Numbered from the stretch's first letter, positions 33,049 through 42,018 are shown. The stretch: 64,000 bases of DNA from an uncultured Bacteroidales bacterium (GCA_902785925.1 CADAAI010000018.1:1-64000), one strand, 5' to 3'. The notes: a model not told the origin generated them from the letters alone. Program-made: numbers and translations.

Positions 33049-34623
33049 ATGGAATTCACTGTGTCGATATTGCTTATCCTGATGATTGGAGCGTGGCTTG
33101 GATACCGAGAAATTGGCGTCAGTTTCTTGGGTATCCACATCCGCGACCTGATATCGACACGAATCATTGGAATCATGCAGTTTGTGGTTGTCGCGGTCTT
33201 GTGCCTAGGCATCCTCTTCCTTAACGATGAGACATCGTCGAAGGTCAACAATCTTGACATCAATGAGGCATATATAATAATGTGTGGCATAGTAATATCT
33301 GTCGCCATCATTAGAAGTGCCGACCAATACACATCGGCAGTGACCGCCTTTTGGGGTGCACTAGCTGCCATTGTCTACAATAACCAGTGGTTCAACGACT
33401 ACCCACTGACAGCAGCTTTGCTGTCGCTAATAGCGGCTCCAGTGTTGGGACTGCTATTTTTCTTACTCTTCGACCGCCTATTTGACCATTACATTTTAAA
33501 GACCGACAAGCACTTGCTACTAAAGAACCTGCTCATGAAGCGACTAGCGCTTGTAGGAATAATTTTGGGCGGCTTGACTCTCTCACTTAATTTTGCGCTC
33601 TTTTCCTCTCCATTTCTCTCGTCGTTCTTGACCCAGATTGATGTCACATGGCTGCCATTCCTGTTCATGTTCATGGGTGTTCTGAGTTTAGCTGTCACAA
33701 TCCCTATGATAGTAGTGCTTCGCCACGAGAACTCAATGGCAAAACCAATGAGTTGGGCATTGCCATCGCTCTATGCCCTCATCACGGTGTTACTGCTTGG
33801 CAATATTGCCGGTACCCTGCTACTTGGCATGGTTCCCGTGATAGTATCGCCAAGCCAGTTGCGTGAGTGCAGTAAGATGACAAAAGGTGCACGCCAGCGC
33901 AGCCTGATCAACCTGGCAAGCATTACCATTGCCACACCCCTACTCGCATTCCTGCTAGTGATGGCAATGATGAGAATCATTAACAGTCCTCTCCTGGTAT
34001 TAGTGGTCACAAGCTTTGTGCTTATCACTTGCCTATTAATAACAATGTACTCTAAGCAATGGCGCAAGCACAACATCACAAAGAAAGCTCTTGACGACGA
34101 ACTCACCCACAACACCGAGGCTGGTGACGAGCGCAACCGCTTGGATGTCGCAGCAGTGACTTCACAATTCAACGTGATGACTAACGAAATCGACATCAAG
34201 CACAATGAGTTGGTAAACCTTTCATTATATATCAAGCAGCAGCGACAATACCTCGAAGACTTGAGCAAGAGACTCAACGACTTATCGAACGAAGAAGATG
34301 TTGCCACGCTGCGCCAAGAATTGCGCGACACTGCGCATAAACTCAACGAGAACATGCGACTCACAGGTGAAATGGACCACTTCTACACACAAGTAGAGGG
34401 CTTACACAAGAACTTCGTGAGTCGCCTGCTCATGCGTTGCCCCAACCTGTCGGAGAAAGAGAAGCGCCTTGCCATCATGCTTCGCCTAGGCTTCTCGAGC
34501 AAAGACATATCAAGCATGCTCAACGTCGAACCCAAGAGCGTGGAGGTGAGTCGCTACCGCTTCCGCCGCAAGCTCAAGCTCGACCGCAGCACCAACATAG
34601 TGGAATATCTGCAAATGATATAA
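33049..34623 (+). CDS. Polytopic PiT-like membrane protein with LuxR-type DNA-binding domain
   Basis: 524 residues. Residues 1-345 contain about ten membrane helices whose order and motifs (FWGALAAIVYNN, APVLGLLFFLLFDRLF, LASITIATPLLAFLLV) resemble PiT phosphate transporters, but the PiT signature GxNDxAN is absent. Residues about 350-450 are charged and helical and look like a coiled coil (LSLYIKQQRQYLEDLSKRL). The last 60 residues are a LuxR/GerE helix-turn-helix (LSEKEKRLAIMLRLGFSSKDI, MLNVEPKSVEVSRYRFRRKL). Bacteroidetes regulators of this HTH type usually carry TPR repeats in front; here a transporter-like domain takes their place. A membrane-bound phosphate sensor is the simplest reading. 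It overlaps no gene and is followed by an OprP-type porin. Confidence 0.75.
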   Translation: MEFTVSILLILMIGAWLGYREIGVSFLGIHIRDLISTRIIGIMQFVVVAVLCLGILFLNDETSSKVNNLDINEAYIIMCGIVISVAIIRSADQYTSAVTAFWGALAAIVYNNQWFNDYPLTAALLSLIAAPVLGLLFFLLFDRLFDHYILKTDKHLLLKNLLMKRLALVGIILGGLTLSLNFALFSSPFLSSFLTQIDVTWLPFLFMFMGVLSLAVTIPMIVVLRHENSMAKPMSWALPSLYALITVLLLGNIAGTLLLGMVPVIVSPSQLRECSKMTKGARQRSLINLASITIATPLLAFLLVMAMMRIINSPLLVLVVTSFVLITCLLITMYSKQWRKHNITKKALDDELTHNTEAGDERNRLDVAAVTSQFNVMTNEIDIKHNELVNLSLYIKQQRQYLEDLSKRLNDLSNEEDVATLRQELRDTAHKLNENMRLTGEMDHFYTQVEGLHKNFVSRLLMRCPNLSEKEKRLAIMLRLGFSSKDISSMLNVEPKSVEVSRYRFRRKLKLDRSTNIVEYLQMI

Positions 34624-34664
34624 TTCATTAAATACCTTTATTTATTAACTAAATGTTTTTTACA

Positions 34665-36032
34665 ATGAAAAAATTATTAACTCTATCCTTTGTGCTAGCA
34701 CTCTCCGCTTGGGGCAGTGTGTGGGCACAAGAATCGGACGAGACCGCCGTTTACAACCAGTACGGCGTGAAAGTCGATCGTGAAGAGCTGATCTCGGAGC
34801 AGCGTAACAACATCCTCACGTTTGAGTCGAAGAACAAGGAGTATCGCCTGTGGTTTGACAACCGCGTACAAGTTGATGGGGCCATGTTCTTTGGAAAGAA
34901 CAGCGAGGACTTCGACAAGATTGGCAACAACGCCTCTATTCGTCGTGCTCGTTTTGCCATCAAGGCCCGCCTTCCACACAACTGGTATGGCGAGGTTGAC
35001 GTAGACTTTGCCGATGGCAAGTTTGAGCTCAAAGACGCTATTGTGCAATTCGACGGCATCAAGAACGTTTCGATTAAGGCTGGAAACTTCAAGGAGGACT
35101 TCTCGATGGAGCAGACCACCTCGTCGCGCTACCTTACCTTCATGGAGCGCCCAATGGTTTGTAAGGCTCTTGTTCCTTCGCGTCACATTGGACTTCAGGT
35201 TTCTTACCTGCTCAACCACTTCCGTGCCACTGGTGGTGTGTTCTTCCAGACTATAGCTGGTGAGGAAGAACTTACCAACGTTCAGGACAACAACAAGGAC
35301 TATGGCCGCAATCAGGGCTACTCGTTCACCGGTAAAGTTGGCTGGATGCCCTATGCCAAGGACCGCAGCTGGGGTCTTTACCTGGGTGGTAAGGCTTCAT
35401 ACCGCACTCCAAAAACTGAGGATGCTCCTGGTGACTGGGGCGGAATGCGTTTCAGCACCCGCAACGCTACCAGCATCAACCGCAAGAAATATCTTGACAC
35501 CGATGTAATTAAAGACGTTGACCACAACGTGCTCTATGGTCTCGAGGGAGCAGCCTACTATGGTCCCGCACGCATCCAAACCGAGTGGATTCAAACCAAT
35601 GTAGATGCCGCTAAAGACAACTACAAATTCAATGGCTGGTATGTTCACGCATCTTGCTTGCTCTTTGGCGGTAAGCAGCGCTTCAATACCGCCGAGGGCG
35701 AGTTTACTCAGCCACAGCGCGGCCGCAAGTGGGGCGACATCGAGCTCGCACTTCGTTATGATTACCTTAACCTCAACGACAAAGACGTTTACGGCGGTGC
35801 CGGTGAGAACTTCACCGTTGGTTTGAACTACTGGATTAACAACAGCGTTAAGATTGTTCTCAACTATCAGTACTCTAACAACGACCGCTATGCCAATGGC
35901 AAGGGCAAGCTCATTGTTGGTCACGACATCAAAGGAAACCCAACCACAGACTACACCAAGGTTACTGAGGCCAAAGGCAAAGGCGGCATCAGCTATCACA
36001 TGCTGGGTCTTCGCTTAGAGGTTAACTTCTAA
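34665..36032 (+). CDS. OprO/OprP-type phosphate-selective porin
   Basis: 455 residues from the ATG at 34665. The signal peptide ends at WGSVWAQ. A 16-strand porin of the OprO/P family follows: YRLWFDNRVQVDGAMFF, SIRRARFAIKARLPHNWYGEVDVDFADGKFELKDA (the family hallmark), MERPMVCKALVPSRHIG, LALRYDYLNL and a C-terminal Phe (LRLEVNF). Pseudomonas OprP is specific for phosphate and OprO for polyphosphate. In Bacteroidetes the substrate is less sure, but its place after a DUF47 and a PiT-like gene supports phosphate or polyphosphate. It lies 41 bp after the PiT-LuxR gene. Confidence 0.85.
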   Translation: MKKLLTLSFVLALSAWGSVWAQESDETAVYNQYGVKVDREELISEQRNNILTFESKNKEYRLWFDNRVQVDGAMFFGKNSEDFDKIGNNASIRRARFAIKARLPHNWYGEVDVDFADGKFELKDAIVQFDGIKNVSIKAGNFKEDFSMEQTTSSRYLTFMERPMVCKALVPSRHIGLQVSYLLNHFRATGGVFFQTIAGEEELTNVQDNNKDYGRNQGYSFTGKVGWMPYAKDRSWGLYLGGKASYRTPKTEDAPGDWGGMRFSTRNATSINRKKYLDTDVIKDVDHNVLYGLEGAAYYGPARIQTEWIQTNVDAAKDNYKFNGWYVHASCLLFGGKQRFNTAEGEFTQPQRGRKWGDIELALRYDYLNLNDKDVYGGAGENFTVGLNYWINNSVKIVLNYQYSNNDRYANGKGKLIVGHDIKGNPTTDYTKVTEAKGKGGISYHMLGLRLEVNF

Positions 36033-36066
36033 TTATATGTTTAACTCTTTAAATGACACAAAGACA

Positions 36067-36930
36067 ATGAAAACTATAAAATTAGCATTCGCGCTCATTA
36101 TCGCAACACTCGCGATGACAGCATGCGTTGAAGATAAAGTATATGAGGGTCCTAACACCATCGAGAGTGTGATATTAGCCCCTGAGGCCCCTACTTCAGC
36201 CGATGACGTTTTGGTGACAGCTAAGGTATCGGGCTTGTTGGCAGTTGAGAAGGCCGTTCTGAGTTACAGTGTGGATGGCGACCTCGTGGATGAGATTCAA
36301 ATGGCTGGCAACAACGACATCTACACTGCTACCATTCCAGCTATGGCTGACGGCACTAAAGTTGATGTAAAAGTTACCGTCACCAACGAGGCTGGTTATA
36401 CCTCTATTGCAGAGAGAAGCTATGTGGTATATGATATTCCAAATCCATATAAGCAGCTAGTTCTCAACGAACTGTTTGGTGCCGCTGATACCGACGACGG
36501 CAAATACATCGAACTTTACAACAATGGTGACGAAGACCTTGACCTCAATGGAGTAGTCATTATGAAAGATGAGTCCGAATCTTGGGCTGGCGAAGAAGGC
36601 GAAGTAATCAAGGCTCATAGTTACTTTAACATTGTAGGCGCCAAGGGCATGCTTGGCGAAGGCGGCAGTGGTCCTAATCCACGTCCACTAAGCAGTGGTT
36701 TCTCGTCTAAGAAGAGTGTACTCATTGAGCTTTATGACCCTAGCGGTAACCTCGTTGACAAGTTCCAGCGAGGCGAAAAAGGCGGTGAATGGGGTGCTCA
36801 GAGCCTTACAAACAACAAGAAGACCTGGAGCCGCTGCCCCAATGGCACTGGCAAGTTCATGATCGCCGACAAGACCTTGGGCGCTCAGAACCCCGATACC
36901 GGCGAGGAAGATGAAACTGTAGTACAGTAA
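36067..36930 (+). CDS. Lamin tail domain lipoprotein
   Basis: 287 residues from the ATG at 36067. The lipobox is LAMTAC. A beta-sandwich-like domain (about 30-125, Ig-like, with VTVTNEAGYTSIAERSY) is followed by a lamin tail domain (LTD) from about 135: LVLNELFGAADTDDGKYIELYN, then DLNGVVIMKD, HSYFNIVG and WSRCPNGTGKF. LTDs occur on secreted nucleases, phosphatases and adhesins and probably bind partners. It ends the operon with the porin, so it may sit with it in the outer membrane. Confidence 0.8.
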   Translation: MKTIKLAFALIIATLAMTACVEDKVYEGPNTIESVILAPEAPTSADDVLVTAKVSGLLAVEKAVLSYSVDGDLVDEIQMAGNNDIYTATIPAMADGTKVDVKVTVTNEAGYTSIAERSYVVYDIPNPYKQLVLNELFGAADTDDGKYIELYNNGDEDLDLNGVVIMKDESESWAGEEGEVIKAHSYFNIVGAKGMLGEGGSGPNPRPLSSGFSSKKSVLIELYDPSGNLVDKFQRGEKGGEWGAQSLTNNKKTWSRCPNGTGKFMIADKTLGAQNPDTGEEDETVVQ

Positions 36931-36961
36931 ATACAGTAAACTTCAATCTATAAAACACTAG

Positions 36962-36995
36962 AGGCTTGGCAGGCTTAATTGCTTGCCTGCCAGGC
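36962..36995 (+). terminator. Terminator after the phosphate porin operon
   Basis: AGGCTTGGCAGGC and GCCTGCCAGGCCT pair with one G-T mismatch across a 9-base loop, followed by TCCTTT. The operon 32378-36930 ends here. Confidence 0.7.
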
Positions 36996-37053
36996 CTTCC
37001 TTTAAAAGAAACAAGCACAAAGTATTCCCAACGAATTAAAATCCTATTAAGAA

Positions 37054-37698
37054 ATGGCAAAAGAAGAATTAAAGATTGGTGAAATATCAAAACCAAGGTT
37101 TGAGTTCCGCAGCTTCGGTCGTTGCTTCTGCGAGGCAGGAAAGCGCATGGCCCGCTTGAGTGCACCAGTTCCCGAGAAAGTGTGGGAGCGTCACAGCACC
37201 GAGACCTACATCGTGAGCCGCACCAACGACGTGAACAACACCAAGATACGCGACGGCAAGATGGACATCAAGACCTTCGTACAAGAAGTTGACGGCCTCG
37301 AGCAGTGGAATCCCTTGATGAAGGGTGAGTTCCCCATCAGCGCACAGGTTCTCAAGGACGAGGTATTCCCTGCCTTCAAGGTAGAGGGCATGCCCGAGCT
37401 TACTAAGGAGACTTACACTCTTGAGGAGTTCCTTCAGATGATTGACGAGCACCCCGACCTTCAGGCTGTCAAGGTTGAAAAAGCCCGCTATGGCTATATG
37501 GTTAACGACACCATTTGCGAGACTGGCGAGGTTTATATCAACGGAGCTATGGTTCGCACCATCAACAGTGAGAGCACTGAGATTGAGGATATCAAGAAGA
37601 CCATCGCCGACGTAGGCCTTGAGGGTGTTGAAAACATCAACTACCTGCAAGCTATCAAGCGTGTGATTGGTATGATTAACAAACCCTTAGCAAACTAG
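37054..37698 (+). CDS. Probable divergent CYTH-like (triphosphate tunnel) protein
   Basis: 214 residues with no family I can name for certain. The layout looks like a CYTH-type tunnel: an N-terminal strand with Arg/Phe (KPRFEFRSFGR), alternating charged residues in a strand (TETYIVSRTNDVNNTKIRDGKMDIKTF), an acidic pair, a helical insertion at about 108-140, then VEKARYGYMVNDTICETGEVYIN like the second half of CYTH enzymes. It is 6 bp before a clear CYTH gene, which supports the reading. Alternatives are an unrelated beta-rich protein. The start is the only ATG with this spacing. Confidence 0.5.
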   Translation: MAKEELKIGEISKPRFEFRSFGRCFCEAGKRMARLSAPVPEKVWERHSTETYIVSRTNDVNNTKIRDGKMDIKTFVQEVDGLEQWNPLMKGEFPISAQVLKDEVFPAFKVEGMPELTKETYTLEEFLQMIDEHPDLQAVKVEKARYGYMVNDTICETGEVYINGAMVRTINSESTEIEDIKKTIADVGLEGVENINYLQAIKRVIGMINKPLAN

Positions 37699-37704
37699 AC
37701 GATT

Positions 37705-38175
37705 ATGGCACAAGAGATAGAAAGAAAATTCCTTGTTAAGGGAGAATTCAAAGACGAGGCATTCAAGGCCACACGCATCACACAGGGCTACCTGAGCTCA
37801 GTGCCTGAGCGCACAGTGCGCGTTCGCGTGAAAGGCGAGAAAGGTTTCATCACAGTCAAGGGCATTGGCAACGAGAGTGGTGCTAGCCGCTTCGAGTGGG
37901 AGAAAGAGATTCCTGCCGAGGAGGTTATGGAGCTTCTCAAGATTTGCGAGCCTGGTGTTATCGACAAGACCCGCTATCTGGTGAAAGCCGGCGAGCGCAC
38001 CTTTGAGGTCGACGAATTCTACGGCGACAACGAGGGTCTAACCGTTGCCGAGGTGGAGCTTCCCAGCGAGGATGCCGCATTCGACCGTCCCGCCTGGCTT
38101 GGCGAGGAGGTAACCGGCGACCCCAAGTACTACAACTCCATGCTCATGAAGAACCCTTACAAGAACTGGAAATAA
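37705..38175 (+). CDS. CYTH domain triphosphatase (YgiF/NeuTTM type)
   Basis: 156 residues. It starts with the family signature EIERKFLV (residues 4-11) and keeps the pairs of basic and acidic residues that line the triphosphate tunnel: RTVRVRVKGEKGFITVKG, EWEKEIP, KTRYLV, FEVDEFYG and VAEVELPSED. Single-domain bacterial CYTH proteins of this size mostly hydrolyse tripolyphosphate, less often make cAMP or thiamine triphosphate products. It lies after the CYTH-like gene by 6 bp. A hairpin follows before the SLC13 gene. Confidence 0.9.
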   Translation: MAQEIERKFLVKGEFKDEAFKATRITQGYLSSVPERTVRVRVKGEKGFITVKGIGNESGASRFEWEKEIPAEEVMELLKICEPGVIDKTRYLVKAGERTFEVDEFYGDNEGLTVAEVELPSEDAAFDRPAWLGEEVTGDPKYYNSMLMKNPYKNWK

Positions 38176-38200
38176 TCCAATATCAATAGACTTGCACTTC

Positions 38201-38242
38201 AGTGTCCTCAAAGGGGACTGTACTTTTGGGGACACTATTTTT
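38201..38242 (+). terminator. Hairpin between CYTH and the SLC13 transporter
   Basis: AGTGTCC (38201-38207) pairs with GGACACT (38230-38236), extended by CAAAG/CTTTTG inside, and is followed by ATTTTT. It looks like a terminator or an attenuator that lowers transcription into the transporter. Confidence 0.6.
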
Positions 38243-38284
38243 AAAACAAGAGGGACTTTCAACAGTCACTAAAACCTTAAAGAA

Positions 38285-40006
38285 ATGGCGGAAGCAATAA
38301 CCAAACAAGAGGCGACATTTGATCCTCTGGACATGAACAACTACAAGCTCGAAAAGCTGCCCAAGATGCAGAAGTCGGGCTTTGAAAAGATATTACAACG
38401 CATAGGCGGCCCACTGGCAATCCTCGTCTTTGTGTTCTTCTACTGGTTTGCCGATATCTCATTCATCAACAATATCGACACCAACAAGGAGACCACCACC
38501 CTAGCCGAGGGAGCCATGAAACGCTATGATGAGATGTACAAGAAGGGCGAGAAGAAACTCGCCGTGGTGGTCGATGCCAGCGGCAAGGAGACCAAACACG
38601 ACCTTAGCGATGCCGAGCAGGCACAACTCAAGGCCGATACCCACAATCACTTCTTGCGCATCAACTATGCGATGCTGGCAATATTTGTCGCCGCCATCAT
38701 CCTGTGGATTACCGAGGCAATCCCCAATTACCTCACCTCGCTGATAGTAATACTAATGATTGTACTTACTGGGGTCACGAGCGACAAAGAGGCCTACGCC
38801 CAGCTCGGTCATCCAGTAATGTGGCTCAACATCCTGTCGTTCATCTTGGCGAGCATGCTTGTCAAGACCCAAGTGGCAAAGCGATTTGCCATCTGGTTTG
38901 TGCTCAAGTTTGGCAAAAGCGCCAGCGGCATCATCCTGAGCTTCATTGTCATCAATATCGTGCTCTCGGCGTTTATCTCGGCCACCACTGCTAAGGCCGC
39001 AATACTACTTCCAATCTTTATGGTTGTAGCCGCCATTTATGGGGCATCGCAAGGAAAACGCAACAACTTTGGCCGCAACCTCGTGTTGCAGAACCTATTC
39101 CAAATTAACCTGGGTGCCAACTCATTCCTCACAGGTTCGGGAGCTACCCTGCTGGCAGGATCGCTCATAGCAGGTGCTCTAGGCATTGGTGCCTTCAGTT
39201 ATCAGGACTGGTTTAAGTGCGCCTTCCCAATGAACCTGATACTTATCCTTATCGGCTGGTTTGTGGGCTCAAAGATTTACTTCCGCCTCAAGAAAGGCGA
39301 AGATAAGCCACAAATTGAAGGCGGACTAGACCGCCTGCGTGACGAGCTGCACAAGCTAGGCAAGATGAGTTCTCAGGAATACAAGGCCATCGCCATTTTC
39401 CTCGTTGTGCTCATCCTGTGGGCCACCGACAAGCAGCATGGCATCAACCAGACTGCCGTGGCATTCATGGGAGCTGTGGTAGCCCTACTGCCCAAGATTG
39501 GCATCGTGAAGTGGAACGATGTCGACATTCCCTGGCACCTATTACTCTTCTCGGCTGGTGCCTACACTCTAGGTGCCGGTCTTGAGGCTACTGGCCTGCC
39601 TGGCACTATGATCAACGCCCTCTTTGGAGCACTTGGCATCAGTGCCAGCACACCGTTCTGGGTAATCTACCTCATCCTCACGGCGAGCATCCTGCTGTTC
39701 TCTCTTATCTTTGAGTCGAAGACAATGCTCACTCTCATCTTTGTACCTATCGCCATTGGCGTGGCACAGAGCAATGGCTACCCCATCATGAGCCTTGCAT
39801 TCCCAGTGGCACTGCTTGTGGGACATGTCTACGTGCTGCCCTTCAACAGCAAGCCTGCCGCACTACTCTATACCACCAACCAGTATAGCATTAGCGACAC
39901 CTTCAAGTTTGGTATCACCATGATGTTCATCAGCTGGCTGATGGTAATCCTGTGGGGCGACACCGTGCTGCGCTGGTTTGGTTACACCAATGGAGTTTTC
40001 TTTTAA
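38285..40006 (+). CDS. SLC13/DASS family anion transporter
   Basis: 573 residues. A soluble start of about 45 residues leads to about 12 membrane helices. After the first helix there is an unusual charged loop of about 70 residues (TTLAEGAMKRYDEMYKKGEKK). Family motifs include WITEAIPNYLTSLIVILMIVLTGV, LVKTQVAKRFA, NLGANSFLTGSGATLLAGS, FSAGAYTLGAGLEATGLPGTM and LPFNSKPAALLYTTNQY. SLC13 proteins move dicarboxylates, sulfate or phosphate by sodium symport; the motif that tells them apart is not clear. The neighbours (CYTH pair, OprP porin) make phosphate or polyphosphate-linked anions the best guess. Confidence 0.85.
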   Translation: MAEAITKQEATFDPLDMNNYKLEKLPKMQKSGFEKILQRIGGPLAILVFVFFYWFADISFINNIDTNKETTTLAEGAMKRYDEMYKKGEKKLAVVVDASGKETKHDLSDAEQAQLKADTHNHFLRINYAMLAIFVAAIILWITEAIPNYLTSLIVILMIVLTGVTSDKEAYAQLGHPVMWLNILSFILASMLVKTQVAKRFAIWFVLKFGKSASGIILSFIVINIVLSAFISATTAKAAILLPIFMVVAAIYGASQGKRNNFGRNLVLQNLFQINLGANSFLTGSGATLLAGSLIAGALGIGAFSYQDWFKCAFPMNLILILIGWFVGSKIYFRLKKGEDKPQIEGGLDRLRDELHKLGKMSSQEYKAIAIFLVVLILWATDKQHGINQTAVAFMGAVVALLPKIGIVKWNDVDIPWHLLLFSAGAYTLGAGLEATGLPGTMINALFGALGISASTPFWVIYLILTASILLFSLIFESKTMLTLIFVPIAIGVAQSNGYPIMSLAFPVALLVGHVYVLPFNSKPAALLYTTNQYSISDTFKFGITMMFISWLMVILWGDTVLRWFGYTNGVFF

Positions 40007-40049
40007 GTTTTAAGTGCCAACTAACCTCTTAAGAGCAACGAATAACGAG

Positions 40050-41498
40050 ATGATAAGCATCAAGCCAAAAATTCATGACAGCAACACGCTGGAGTTTAAG
40101 GTGGGCTTCGTTCCTAACGACGGCGCCACCTATAACGACTTTTACATGAACACCTGGATTTTCATTCCTGAGGTGCTTGATGTGAATCGCCACACCTATA
40201 GCAAAGACACATTCTACAACGACACCATCTCCTACCTAAGGCTCATCACGCCACGCTATGAGCTGCGCGAGCTCACCGATCAACACTCACTGCCGTTCAC
40301 ACGGTTGCAGCAAGCATGCGAAAACCCCGTGAACGACAACAAGGAGTTTGAGACCGAGGTCAAAATGTATGCATCAATCGTGAAGAGCAGCATGCGCGAA
40401 GCTTACAACAAAATCGTGAAAGAAGCCAACGAGGAGACACAGCGCAGCCTCGCCTGCGACCTTGTGGAGCAATCCAAAGAAGTGACGTCGATGTACCGCT
40501 CGCTGCGTCCCACCCTGCTCAAGAGCGATGCCGGCAAGCAGATGGCGGTATTCTTCGACTTTGGCGACGAGTTCATCTCCAACATCGTGGAGCAGCACTT
40601 GGGCCGCATCGTCAAGCTCCTTAATCCGCGCCAAAACAATAACGGAAGTCCGTTGCTTCCTATGATCACCCAGCTACTCGACAGCGAACACAAGTACCGC
40701 AAGAGCCGTCAATATCTTGACGTGGAGTCGAAGAGCAGCGACGACAACCGCCAGTTTGTCTACCACGCCAGCCTTCTCAAGAAGTACATAGAGAGCAACC
40801 TCTATCTTCCTACCCACAAACGCCGCAACACTGCCTTCCTTGAGCAAGTGGCATTCAGTGTGGCTGCAGGCATCTCGATGGTCTTCGCCACTGTGGTGTC
40901 GTTTGCTTTCCAGCAGACCTACGGTAACTTCACCCTACCGTTCTTCATCGCCCTTGTAATAAGCTACATGTTTAAGGACCGAATCAAAGACTTGATACGC
41001 AACTACTTTGCCCATGGCCTGGGCAGCCGTTTCTATGACTACCTCATCACCATCAGGGTGGGTGGACACAAGATTGGAAAGGTGAAGGAAGGATTCGACT
41101 TCGTATCGCCTCAAGACGTGTCGCGCCACGTAAACGAGAAGCGTGCCCGCAAGAACCCACTTGTAGTAAACCGTGGCGTCGACGAGCAAGTGATTCAGTA
41201 CCGCAAGTATGTGCACCTGCGCCGCAAGGCTGTCGACCGACTATCGGCCTATCCCATCAACGGCATCAACAACATCGTGCGTTACAACCTTGCCGAATTC
41301 ATGCGCAAGATGGACAACCCCAAGGTGCCACTCTATGTGAACCAAGGCGACGCTGCCCTCAACTTTACTAGCGGGGACAAAGCCTACTACCTTAACTTTA
41401 TCATACAGTGTAAGTATGAAGGAATTAGTGAATACAAACGATACCGCGTGTGCCTGTGCCGCGACGGAATAAAAGATATTGAGGAAAAACACCAATGA
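40050..41498 (+). CDS. Conserved protein with two membrane helices, unknown
   Basis: 482 residues from the ATG at 40050; a start at 40014 is possible but has no better context. It is mostly soluble and charged, with helical stretches (MREAYNKIVKEANEETQRSLACDLVEQS) in the first 270 residues. A pair of membrane helices follows (VAFSVAAGISMVFATVVSFAF and LPFFIALVISYMF, about 273-320), then about 165 residues rich in basic residues. No family is recognised. The gene overlaps the following lipoprotein gene by 4 bp, so the two are co-translated, and it is in the SLC13 operon. Confidence 0.6.
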   Translation: MISIKPKIHDSNTLEFKVGFVPNDGATYNDFYMNTWIFIPEVLDVNRHTYSKDTFYNDTISYLRLITPRYELRELTDQHSLPFTRLQQACENPVNDNKEFETEVKMYASIVKSSMREAYNKIVKEANEETQRSLACDLVEQSKEVTSMYRSLRPTLLKSDAGKQMAVFFDFGDEFISNIVEQHLGRIVKLLNPRQNNNGSPLLPMITQLLDSEHKYRKSRQYLDVESKSSDDNRQFVYHASLLKKYIESNLYLPTHKRRNTAFLEQVAFSVAAGISMVFATVVSFAFQQTYGNFTLPFFIALVISYMFKDRIKDLIRNYFAHGLGSRFYDYLITIRVGGHKIGKVKEGFDFVSPQDVSRHVNEKRARKNPLVVNRGVDEQVIQYRKYVHLRRKAVDRLSAYPINGINNIVRYNLAEFMRKMDNPKVPLYVNQGDAALNFTSGDKAYYLNFIIQCKYEGISEYKRYRVCLCRDGIKDIEEKHQ

Positions 41499-41857
41499 GA
41501 AAAATAGTTACTATCGCAATTATGGCAATGATGCTTGCTGCTTGCACCAACCAGAGCACCGTCAACATTTTGATTGCCAACACCAATGACCAAGACACCA
41601 CCAACGTGGTAGTTCATGTACCCATCGAGAAGGTGATTATTCACCTCAACACCCAGAGCGTGGATTCGCTAATCATTCTCAACGAGAAAAACCAGCGCGT
41701 AAACTTTGCCGTCACTCATGGTGGCCAAGACATCGAGTTTGTTGTTCCCGTAGTGAAAGCCCGCTCACAAAAGAACTACTCAATTAATACCACAAACACC
41801 AAGCTGCGCGATAACCTCTTCAGCTTCCGCACGACCAGCATCACCGTAAACCTGTAA
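41495..41857 (+). CDS. Small lipoprotein of unknown function
   Basis: 120 residues. The lipobox is MMLAAC. The rest has alternating strands (STVNILIANTNDQDTTNVVVHVPIEKVIIHL, VNFAVTHGGQDIEFVVPVVKA), resembling the first part of DUF4861-type or Ig-like surface domains. The overlap with the previous gene (ATGA) shows translational coupling. Confidence 0.6.
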   Translation: MRKIVTIAIMAMMLAACTNQSTVNILIANTNDQDTTNVVVHVPIEKVIIHLNTQSVDSLIILNEKNQRVNFAVTHGGQDIEFVVPVVKARSQKNYSINTTNTKLRDNLFSFRTTSITVNL

Positions 41858-41942
41858 TGCGCTGGTTAACTGGTTGTTTCATCAAACCATTAAATACTAT
41901 GGCTGACAATATTTATTGCCACCATAGTGCTTTTGGGGCATT

Positions 41943-41977
41943 AATAAAGGTTGAGTCACTAGGACTCAACCTTTATT
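41943..41977 (+). terminator. Terminator at the end of the SLC13 operon
   Basis: AATAAAGGTTGAGTC and GACTCAACCTTTATT form a perfect 15-bp stem with an ACTAG loop, followed by TTAA. Confidence 0.85.
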
Positions 41978-42018
41978 TTAAGATATTATGAGCTTCGCAC
42001 TAAGTCGTTCACGTTCGG

